Below, piece after piece: positions 8,929-15,858 of a stretch of 64,000 nt of DNA. Within the stretch, counting starts at the first letter, position 1; the number at the start of each line of letters is the position of its first letter. Both the position numbers and the translations under genes were made by a program. The notes under the pieces are model-generated. The model had not been told where the DNA came from. It was given only the letters and a program-made list of their open reading frames with translations, and searched no databases. The stretch covers positions 415,871 to 479,870 of the forward strand of contig CALSSE010000007.1 in assembly GCA_943788935.1 (NCBI GenBank). Reading direction: 5' to 3'. Source of the stretch: an uncultured bacterium (lineage in GTDB: Bacteria; Myxococcota_A; Bradymonadia; UBA7976; VGTA01).

Positions 8929-9838
8929 TAGACCTCCGAAACCAGCTAGAATTTTGAGGCAGTTTGTGGTCAAGCTGATGTCGCAGTGATCGAAGTGTCG
9001 CCTCACAGTCTTCAAACCGGTTACGTTCACATTCAAAGATCACCGCTCGTAGCTCTACAAGCGATGAGGCGATTGTCTCATAGATCTCCCATGTACCTGG
9101 CAATATAACGGGGCTGTGATCATCTTCGATAAAGGTCAGCTCTCCCGATCGTTTGACGCTACCTCCTGCCATATGTAGCTCTATCACCCGGTCTAGTGGG
9201 AAACTAGAGAGACCCGTCGTCACAGGTAAACCTTTAAAGTCTTGGTATATAGTGAGGTGGGCTGCATCTAAAAGCATCCCCGTATCAGCACGATCGAGAA
9301 CGATTGCGAAAAAATCTAAGAGATGTAATGGCCCAACGAATACATGACCCGGTGGGTTTTCGGGAAAGACCTCTAAGCCCGTCTCCTCTCTGAGTTGGAT
9401 GATGCCATCAGCGAAGGCATAGGCGCTATCTCTGCTGAGGATAGGAGGGAGGAGTAACATATGCTCTTCAGCACGTGGTCCATGATGCCATAATCCGGCA
9501 TCACCGCAGAGCCAAGCTGGGTTTATTTGAGAGATAATCTCTCTTACCCCCTCTAGCCACAGCTGATCAAAGTCGCTTGGTTCGGCTAGATTTATATCTA
9601 AAAAGTGGTATGTTGTGGGACAGCTTTCAGCCACCCATTGCAATGTATCAGAGTCTATACCTTTCGCGACTTCGACACCGACTTCTAATACTTCAGCGCA
9701 GAGAGGAAGTTCTCTCTTGAGTCGCTGTACATCTAAAGAGTTAGGCGCAGAGAGGGCGCCAAACTCAGTCGATATTCCCATACCGAGCGTTGGTAGTTGC
9801 TTGAGTCTATCATCAAATGAGAGCTGAACCTGAGACAT
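8906..9838 (-). CDS. Divergent DUF692/MNIO-family (multinuclear iron oxidase-like) protein
   Basis: The 310-residue protein reads like a TIM-barrel member of DUF692 (UPF0276). It has the opening GMGISTEFGAL, GDAGLWHHGPRAEEHMLLLP, EVFPENPPGH, LLDAAHL, VIELHMAGG, DDHSPVILPGTWEIYE and a final IFECER. In the family, conserved Glu, Asp, His and Asn at these places bind two or three iron atoms, and characterised members (MbnB, TglH and others) modify Cys or other residues of small peptides. Most positions are kept, but the usual His of the first motif (GxGLRxxH) is Phe here, so it is a divergent branch. It lies 24 bases after the Cys-rich protease gene and overlaps its partner. No obvious precursor peptide is adjacent. 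Family assignment is fairly sure; activity is inferred. Confidence 0.75.
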   Translation of the reverse strand: MSQVQLSFDDRLKQLPTLGMGISTEFGALSAPNSLDVQRLKRELPLCAEVLEVGVEVAKGIDSDTLQWVAESCPTTYHFLDINLAEPSDFDQLWLEGVREIISQINPAWLCGDAGLWHHGPRAEEHMLLLPPILSRDSAYAFADGIIQLREETGLEVFPENPPGHVFVGPLHLLDFFAIVLDRADTGMLLDAAHLTIYQDFKGLPVTTGLSSFPLDRVIELHMAGGSVKRSGELTFIEDDHSPVILPGTWEIYETIASSLVELRAVIFECERNRFEDCEATLRSLRHQLDHKLPQNSSWFRRSNEFTSIR

Positions 9839-9862
9839 GAATATTCTCGTGACGACTATAAA

Positions 9863-11752
9863 TTAAGCGATATTGATCGTTCTTCTCCGGAAGAGCATAA
9901 AGATCGAACCGAAGATCAATAAAGACAGAGGCTGCCTTCTAGAAGAGGTGTTGGAGTCACAGCCTAAATCATTCTTCGCTCCTCTTTCACCTTCAAGAAT
10001 AATGGTGACCATCTCTCCGGCTGAAGACTCTTCACCGGCTGAGGACTCTTCACCAGCTGAGGACTCTTCACCGGCTGAAGACTCTTCACCGGCTGAGGAC
10101 TCTTCACCGGCTGAGGACTCTTCACCGGCTGAGGGCTCCTCACCGGCTGAGGACTCTGCTCCTGCTCCTGTGGGAGCTGACATGCCACATACGAGTCCCT
10201 CAGGACAGATGCCAGCGGAGTCAACATCCTCATTAACACAAAGTTTTCTTCCGTTCACATCAGCGCATTGAGAACCATCTCGACACTCATCATCACTCTC
10301 ACAGGCTCTTGAGCATACCTTACGGTCAGAGCTAATGGCGGCGCACAACCCACTCGCACAATCTTCGGCACGCTCACACGAACTACATACTTGGCAGTTC
10401 CCATCGTCCTCAACAGGATCAGGCATTACTCCCTCCCCACCACAGAGGTATCCTTGAGGGCACACTCCACTAAAGTAAATATCACTATTAAAACAGTATT
10501 TTTCATTGTCTGTGACCTCGACACAGTCTGTTGTATCAGGACATTCAAAGGCGCCACGACAAGGATAAGTGCAGACGCCTCCTCCTTGAAGCTGCAGGCA
10601 GATGGCACCTTGTCCACCGCACTCATCATCTTGGTTACAAGTATTGCAGACTGGGCATCGACCGCCACGGTCCCCAGAGATCACCGCATCACATAGATCT
10701 CCGACACCGTCATTGTCATAGTCCTGTTGGCTAGGGTTAGGAACATCTATACAGTTATCATAACGATCGGGGAGACCATCCTCGTCAACATCGGGTGGTG
10801 GTTCTCCTCCAGGTCCTGCCACCCAACTTGGTGCTGCATAGCCGCCAAGTCCCGCTGCTCGACTCGTCACCTCTCTAATCCATGGAGCAAAGCGAACGAC
10901 ATCGGTATAGACGGGATAGATGCATCCCTCAGGACCTCTCGACAGCACCCCGATCACCTGTTCATTTACGTCGAGAGCAGGCCCTCCACTGTCTCCTTGG
11001 CATGTACCATCATCGCCAACCCACTCATTTTCATAGATGCCTTGATTACCATCTTGACATCCATTTTGGAAACCAGAGCATACGACACGACGACTCTCAA
11101 TGGAGCGTCTTACACCGGCGCCATTACCATTACCGGTATGACCATATCCGACAGCAGCGAAGCGTTCACCGACCGATACCGGATCATCGAGACGAGGAGT
11201 GATGGGTACAGCGTTGTCGCTGGTTACATTCTCATTTAAGATCAAGATGGCGATATCGTTCCCACAGACTTCTGCTTCGGGGACAGGGACGACGATCTCT
11301 CTAACCCCGTAGAAACCGAATCGTGGAAACTCGGTTTCAGTGGTGACATAAATATCGCGCGGTGAGTATGCTTCGCCAAAGTTGGAGTACCCACATGCGA
11401 TCCCTTGAGATGGAGTTGGCGCAAGACAGTGTTGAGCGGTCAGGACGACATTTGGAGCGATGAGGCTCCCTGAGCAAGCTCCGCCTGCCCACCCTTGTTG
11501 AATCACTAAACCGACCACATATGTTCGGTTATTATCGACGACTCCGCCTTGAATCTGATGTTGAATACTCTCTAGTTGGGATTCACTCTCTAGTTGGGAT
11601 TCACTCTCTAGTTGGGATTCACTCTCTGGTTGGGATTCTATCGCGCCATTAGTTTTGAGAGACTCCTGTGGTTCATGAGTCTCTTGGTTACCCAGTTGGT
11701 CACACCCTATGAGTAAAACTCCACATATCCCCATTAAACATTTGTATGTCAT
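9863..11752 (-). CDS. MYXO-CTERM trypsin-like serine protease with TSP3 and Cys-rich region
   Basis: The 629-residue protein has a lipoprotein signal (MTYKCLMGICGVLLIGCDQ, lipobox LIGC) and then four QLESES repeats. An S1 protease domain follows with the complete triad: His in LTAQHC, Asp in NDIAILIL and Ser in GDSGGPA. It is followed by a calcium-type thrombospondin-3 unit (DVDEDGLPDRYDNC), two Cys-rich modules of about 70 residues, eight AGEESS-type repeats, and a C-terminal tail GCDSN, hydrophobic segment LLIFGSIFMLF, then RRR. The tail fits the MYXO-CTERM sorting signal. The protein is probably exported and displayed on the surface. Having both a lipobox and a C-terminal sorting signal is unusual. 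It is followed closely by the MNIO pair. Confidence 0.9.
   Translation of the reverse strand: MTYKCLMGICGVLLIGCDQLGNQETHEPQESLKTNGAIESQPESESQLESESQLESESQLESIQHQIQGGVVDNNRTYVVGLVIQQGWAGGACSGSLIAPNVVLTAQHCLAPTPSQGIACGYSNFGEAYSPRDIYVTTETEFPRFGFYGVREIVVPVPEAEVCGNDIAILILNENVTSDNAVPITPRLDDPVSVGERFAAVGYGHTGNGNGAGVRRSIESRRVVCSGFQNGCQDGNQGIYENEWVGDDGTCQGDSGGPALDVNEQVIGVLSRGPEGCIYPVYTDVVRFAPWIREVTSRAAGLGGYAAPSWVAGPGGEPPPDVDEDGLPDRYDNCIDVPNPSQQDYDNDGVGDLCDAVISGDRGGRCPVCNTCNQDDECGGQGAICLQLQGGGVCTYPCRGAFECPDTTDCVEVTDNEKYCFNSDIYFSGVCPQGYLCGGEGVMPDPVEDDGNCQVCSSCERAEDCASGLCAAISSDRKVCSRACESDDECRDGSQCADVNGRKLCVNEDVDSAGICPEGLVCGMSAPTGAGAESSAGEEPSAGEESSAGEESSAGEESSAGEESSAGEESSAGEESSAGEMVTIILEGERGAKNDLGCDSNTSSRRQPLSLLIFGSIFMLFRRRTINIA
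10019..10162. repeat. Eight 18-bp in-frame repeats (AGEESS linker of the protease)
   Basis: Eight copies of GGCTGAGGACTCTTCACC or close variants form the linker before the sorting tail. Being multiples of three, gains or losses of units would change only linker length. Confidence 0.92.
11569..11640. repeat. Four 18-bp in-frame repeats (QLESES, protease N-terminus)
   Basis: Four near-perfect copies of TCTCTAGTTGGGATTCAC code for the acidic linker just after the lipoprotein signal. Confidence 0.9.
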
Positions 11753-12125
11753 TAATCACCTCATCTCCTAAATACTCCGTAAATAGAGCTCTCGGATAAT
11801 GAGATCATGTAGATCAAATAGAGGGCGAGTGTAAAATCTCGCACTCTAGTGTTGCATGAGAGGGTTAGTTTTGCATCGAAACTATATTATGTAAATAAGT
11901 TGTATGCTTACACCTCTAACTAATTGTTTGCACTAGGGAGTGAAGAGAGGAAAAGTTCCAATAAGTTTCTATGAATAGCTCAAGAACAAGAGAGACACTC
12001 GCTCTAGTGTATCGACATTGAGTGTGAACTCTCTAGTTGATATCGACACTTTAAGTGACACTGACGCTCTAGCTGAGATCGATCCTCTCGCTGTTGGCGA
12101 GAGAGGGTTGGGCAAGAAGAGTTGA
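11753..12125. other. 373-base gap between protease and chimeric lipoprotein genes
   Basis: No supported gene lies here. The protease-proximal part (about 11753-11800) is related to the 44-base spacer upstream of the chimeric gene, as expected from a shared duplication. The middle (11860-11930) is AT-rich and could hold the protease promoter, although I cannot name a convincing -35/-10 pair. The far end holds a hairpin at 12085-12103. Confidence 0.6.
12085..12103 (-). terminator. Hairpin downstream of the chimeric lipoprotein gene
   Basis: CTCTCGC and GCGAGAG form a perfect 7-bp stem around a 5-base loop, about 25 bases after the stop of the chimeric gene. There is no T-run, so intrinsic termination is uncertain. 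Confidence 0.35.
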
Positions 12126-12494
12126 TTATAGGGTATGTGGAGACAAGACTTTTTTGCAGCGCTTTATTCTCGCTTGAACGAGGGGGTGCTCGATGATTAT
12201 TATGTGTATGTTGCTCACTTCATCATTAATGAATCGCCTACAAGAGGTTTTTTTGGCTCTCTTCACGAAGCCTTTGAGCAGCTCTACTTGATTGAGGAGA
12301 GCGCTGAACCGTGCGACTTGCCTGTGAGGTGCCAAATAATCGATCACTTGCTGAAACTCACCGTTATCGTAAGATCTACTTGCTTGCCGATAGAGGCGGT
12401 CATAGAGCGCTCTTTGATGAGTCTTTTGGTCACTTTGTTGGTCACATCCTATGAGTAAAACTCCACATATCACCATTAAACATTTGTATGTCAT
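12126..12494 (-). CDS. Chimeric lipoprotein: protease signal fused to kinase C-terminal domain
   Basis: The 122-residue product begins MTYKCLMVICGVLLIGCDQ, almost identical to the lipoprotein signal of the protease at 11752. From QRALYDRLYRQASRSYDN onward it matches the last 96 residues of the kinase at 12539-14464 (88 of 96 identical by eye). The junction lies near 12417-12421. The order kinase tail, spacer, protease head, kinase tail, spacer, protease is what a simple tandem duplication of the segment [kinase 3' end - spacer - protease 5' end] would give. In the kinase, this domain lies beyond the membrane helix, so the chimera keeps it in the same compartment but as a free lipoprotein. The frame has stayed open despite divergence. 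Confidence 0.8.
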   Translation of the reverse strand: MTYKCLMVICGVLLIGCDQQSDQKTHQRALYDRLYRQASRSYDNGEFQQVIDYLAPHRQVARFSALLNQVELLKGFVKRAKKTSCRRFINDEVSNIHIIIIEHPLVQARIKRCKKVLSPHTL

Positions 12495-12538
12495 TAATTA
12501 CCTTATCTCCTAAATACTGCGTAAATAGAGAGAGATGA

Positions 12539-14464
12539 TTAAAGAGTATCTGGAGGCAAGACTTTTTTGCAGCGCTTTATTCTCGCTTGAACGAGGGGGT
12601 GCTCGATGATTTCTATATGTATGTTGCTTACTTCATCATCAATGAATCGGCTACAAGAGGTTTTTTTGGCTCTCTTTAGGAAGCCTTTGAGCAGCTCTAC
12701 TTGATTGAGGAGAGCGCTGAACCGTGCGACTTGCCTGTGAGGTGCCAAATAATCGATCACTTGCTGAAGCTCGCCGTTATCGTAAGACCTACTTGCTTGC
12801 TGATAGAGACGGTCGTAGAGCGCTCTTTGATTTCTCTCTTGTTGTTGTTGAATCAACAAGCGAATCGGTTCTTTATCGCTTTGTTTATCTGGAGAGACCG
12901 AGCCTTTTAATCGAGTCTTAGCTAGAAAACTTAGGTCAGAGGGCGCGCTCTCGGAGGCGCTCTCTGCTTCCGCTACCTCTGAAGGTAGAATCGCTCGGCT
13001 CGTGAATTCAGCAGAGTGTCCTTGATGACCTGGCATGGGACTAGAAGGCTGAAGGCTGATCGAGATAGAGAAGACGATGAGGAGGGTGAAACCGATCGCT
13101 CCCATTAACATTTTAGGGTTGCCCCCTTCAGCATGATCGATGAAATCATGCCAAACGGATTCAGTCCACGCCTTGAAGCTCATCTTCTCGAGTCCTTTGA
13201 TCTGGAAATCTTTAGCTGAGAGATGTCGATCATCATTTGGATCAGATGACTTAGCTGTACTTTGCCTCTCTAATTGAGAAGCGCTTGGCTCTTCGATCGC
13301 AGGTCGTTGAGTTGAGACATCATTGACGAGTACGGCGATCGGTACTTGGTGGGCATCTTTGATCAGCGCAGGAGGTTCTCCCTGAGAGGCCTCTTGCCCT
13401 TGATCGGTGATAGAAAATGCCCCATCTCTGAGCTGGTCAAGTTCAGCGATAGAGGGGGTCACCGGGAGATCGACAGAGCTACCCTGCTGAAGACGATCGA
13501 GGTCACGAGCGGGATGTTGATTAAACCGAATACGCTCCCCCGTAGGAGTGAGAGCATTGAATTTGGTAGGAGAGACTTGATCGTACTCTCTCTCTGCCAC
13601 AACCTCGAGAGCTTTGATCAGCTCTTCAACGCTTTGAAAACGATCAGCGGCGTTCTTCGCCAAGCAGCATTGAATCAAATCTTCAAGAACGGTTGGGATA
13701 GGGTAAGTGCTGAAATCGGAGACCAAGGGAATGGGAGTCCAACAGTGTGCGGTCATCACCTTCTGTTTACCGGTAGCGACGTATGGGAGTCGCCCAGCTA
13801 ACATTTCAAAGATGAGTACGCCTAGCGAGTAGATGTCAGACCGAGTGTCAATGTCTAAACCTCTCGCTTGCTCAGGAGACATGTAATCTGGTGTACCACA
13901 CACGGTTCCGGCAGCAGTGTATCGCTCACCCTCATGATGAAGGTTTTTGGCGATTCCAAAGTCAAGCAGTTTGACATGATAATGCCGACGACTCTTGGTG
14001 AGAGGGCTCAGCATTATATTGTCTGGCTTCAGGTCACGGTGAATAATAGATTTAGCGTGAGCGGCCGATAAACCCTGAGCCATCTGAATGATAACATCGA
14101 TGGCGAACATGGGGTGGCATTGACCCGTTCTTCGCAAGAAGCTCCCCAAGGTTTCACCTTTTACATATTCGAGAACCATTCTCAGCTCGCCGTGCTGTGT
14201 CCTCTCAAAGTCTAACAGTTTGACTATGTTGGGGTGATTGATGGAGGCATAAGTAAGCGCCTCTTGACAGAACCTCTTAGAGGCACTCTCGCTGCCAGAT
14301 CTTGAAGAGGTTCGGAGATACTTGATCGCCACTTCTTGCTGAAGATCGACGTGCTTTCCATAAACGACCTTACCCATCCCCCCTTTACCGATCACATGAC
14401 TCGTCATATAACGACCGGCAACAAGCTCTTGCTGATTGAATTTGTGGGATGGTTTGGACGACAT
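12539..14464 (-). CDS. Membrane Ser/Thr protein kinase
   Basis: The 641-residue protein has an N-terminal Hanks-type kinase domain (about 17-290): glycine loop GKGGMG (26-31), Lys48, HRDLKPDN (142-149), DFG (168-170) and SPEQ. All catalytic residues are present. A Ser/Pro/Gln-rich linker leads to one membrane helix at about 452-472 (LMGAIGFTLLIVFSISIS). The outside part of about 170 residues ends in a helical, TPR-like unit (ALYDRLYQQASRSYDNGELQ) with two Cys. That terminal unit is duplicated in the downstream lipoprotein. The cytoplasmic kinase with an envelope sensor is the usual PknB-like layout. It is divergent from pheST. Confidence 0.93.
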   Translation of the reverse strand: MSSKPSHKFNQQELVAGRYMTSHVIGKGGMGKVVYGKHVDLQQEVAIKYLRTSSRSGSESASKRFCQEALTYASINHPNIVKLLDFERTQHGELRMVLEYVKGETLGSFLRRTGQCHPMFAIDVIIQMAQGLSAAHAKSIIHRDLKPDNIMLSPLTKSRRHYHVKLLDFGIAKNLHHEGERYTAAGTVCGTPDYMSPEQARGLDIDTRSDIYSLGVLIFEMLAGRLPYVATGKQKVMTAHCWTPIPLVSDFSTYPIPTVLEDLIQCCLAKNAADRFQSVEELIKALEVVAEREYDQVSPTKFNALTPTGERIRFNQHPARDLDRLQQGSSVDLPVTPSIAELDQLRDGAFSITDQGQEASQGEPPALIKDAHQVPIAVLVNDVSTQRPAIEEPSASQLERQSTAKSSDPNDDRHLSAKDFQIKGLEKMSFKAWTESVWHDFIDHAEGGNPKMLMGAIGFTLLIVFSISISLQPSSPMPGHQGHSAEFTSRAILPSEVAEAESASESAPSDLSFLAKTRLKGSVSPDKQSDKEPIRLLIQQQQERNQRALYDRLYQQASRSYDNGELQQVIDYLAPHRQVARFSALLNQVELLKGFLKRAKKTSCSRFIDDEVSNIHIEIIEHPLVQARIKRCKKVLPPDTL

Positions 14465-14771
14465 AAATCACCTCTATACACTACATGAGTTCCAATGTAG
14501 GATAATGTTATACACAAACAAGAATAGACAGCAACAGCAATCTTGAATAATTCATAATTTCAAAAATTTCTATCGGTAAATATAAGATTTATCTAAAATG
14601 ATTATCACACAGATAATGAGGTTTGAGCCTCTTTACACAATGATCTCCAATGTTCTAAGGGTAACAATTGCTTGAGTTGATGCTGTGTCTCGCTTGACAG
14701 CAATACAGTCTGACTCTATGACAAGCCACATTAGATCATGATTAGACTTATTCAGCATTTGAGGGCTTGCT
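14465..14771. other. 307-base divergent gap between kinase and pheS
   Basis: It is AT-rich in the middle (about 14540-14610). It carries the likely pheST promoter at 14694-14722 and, on the other strand, presumably the kinase promoter, which I cannot pin down. I looked for a short attenuator peptide with Phe codons before pheS and saw none that is convincing. Confidence 0.5.
14694..14722 (+). promoter_or_regulatory. Sigma-70-type promoter of pheST
   Basis: TTGACA (14694-14699), a 17-base spacer and TATGAC (14717-14722) form a near-consensus promoter about 50 bases before the pheS ATG at 14772. Confidence 0.6.
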
Positions 14772-15821
14772 ATGGCGACTTTACCTGTAGATGAATTATT
14801 TGAGCTTGAAGCAAGCGCCTTAGAAGCGACCGACGCCGCAGGTGAACTGGAGAGTCTCGCGGAGGTAGAGCGAGAGTATCTGGGTAAAAAAGGATCGATC
14901 AGACGACAGATGCGACGGCTTGGTCAGCTAGATCAAAGCGATCGACCCGCCTTTGGTAAAGCGGTTAACGACGTCGCGACACGTGTCGAAGCGCGTCTTA
15001 CGGAGCGACGAGCGTCTCTTAAAGCAGCAGAGAGGGAAGCGGCCCTTGAAGCGCCTAATTTTGACCCCACTCTTCCAGGGATTACGGTCGGACAAGGAGC
15101 TCTTCACCCTTTGACCCTCATCGATTGGCGCCTTGATGAGATCTTTCGATCTATGGGATTCTACGTGTTGGATTACCCTGAAGTAGACAGCGAATACTTC
15201 AACTTTGAGGGCTTAAACATCCCCGCGGATCACCCCGCTAGAGATATGCAAGACACCTTTTGGTTAACTAATGGCCAATTGTTACGGACTCACACCAGCG
15301 CCGGTCAAGTACGTACAATGAGAGAATTTGCACCTCCATTCAAAGCGATCTTCCCCGGTCGAGTGTTTAGATATGAGTCTACTGATGCCTCACATGATCA
15401 CACCTTTCATCAAGTAGAGGGCATATATATTGACCGTGAGGTTTCAGTAGCGCACCTGATCTCTTCGATGAAGACTTTGCTCTCTGAGGTCTTTGGTCGT
15501 GAGGTTAAGGTCAGATTAAGGCCCGGCTACTTCCCCTTTGTAGAGCCTGGGTTTGAGCTCGATATCTCTTGTTTGGTATGCGGAGGGGATGGGTGCTCTG
15601 TATGTAAGCAGAGTGGCTGGGTTGAGCTTCTTCCTTGCGGATTAATTCATCCTAACGTGCTAAGAGCAGGCGGGTTAGATCCTGATGAATGGCAGGGTTG
15701 GGCTTTTGGGTTAGGGATGTCTCGATTGGTGATGATGCGCTATCAGATCGAAGATATTCGACATCTCCTCGGTGGTGATGTTCGCTTTTGGTCACAATTC
15801 ACAGGAACTGGGCTCGAGTGA
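14772..15821 (+). CDS. pheS: Phenylalanine-tRNA ligase alpha subunit
   Basis: PheS joins phenylalanine to tRNA-Phe as an (alpha-beta)2 enzyme with PheT. The 349-residue protein has the N-terminal coiled-coil region that grips tRNA (1-90) and the class II catalytic core: motif 2 around FRYESTDASHDHTFHQVEG and motif 3 in FGLGMSRLVMMRYQ near residue 320. A four-Cys segment (CLVCGGDGCSVCKQSGW) sits before LIHPNVL. Zinc-ribbon-like inserts of this kind occur in a subset of bacterial PheS. pheT follows after 37 bases, as one operon. A good promoter lies just upstream. Confidence 0.97.
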   Translation: MATLPVDELFELEASALEATDAAGELESLAEVEREYLGKKGSIRRQMRRLGQLDQSDRPAFGKAVNDVATRVEARLTERRASLKAAEREAALEAPNFDPTLPGITVGQGALHPLTLIDWRLDEIFRSMGFYVLDYPEVDSEYFNFEGLNIPADHPARDMQDTFWLTNGQLLRTHTSAGQVRTMREFAPPFKAIFPGRVFRYESTDASHDHTFHQVEGIYIDREVSVAHLISSMKTLLSEVFGREVKVRLRPGYFPFVEPGFELDISCLVCGGDGCSVCKQSGWVELLPCGLIHPNVLRAGGLDPDEWQGWAFGLGMSRLVMMRYQIEDIRHLLGGDVRFWSQFTGTGLE

Positions 15822-15858
15822 GCTTATATTTTAGGGATTAGAAGAAGAGGTATAAACC

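Noticed and set aside
8929..9036. Longer N-terminus of the MNIO partner protein
   Set aside because: It would overlap the enzyme gene by 131 bases; ATG 8928 has GGAGG upstream and gives a normal overlap.
9873..10271. 132-codon plus-strand frame across the protease linker
   Set aside because: It is the antisense of 18-bp repeats that lack stops on all readings; the minus-strand gene is clearly the real one.
14465..14771. T-box or Phe-attenuator before pheS
   Set aside because: No leader peptide with clustered Phe codons and no terminator/antiterminator pair could be seen.
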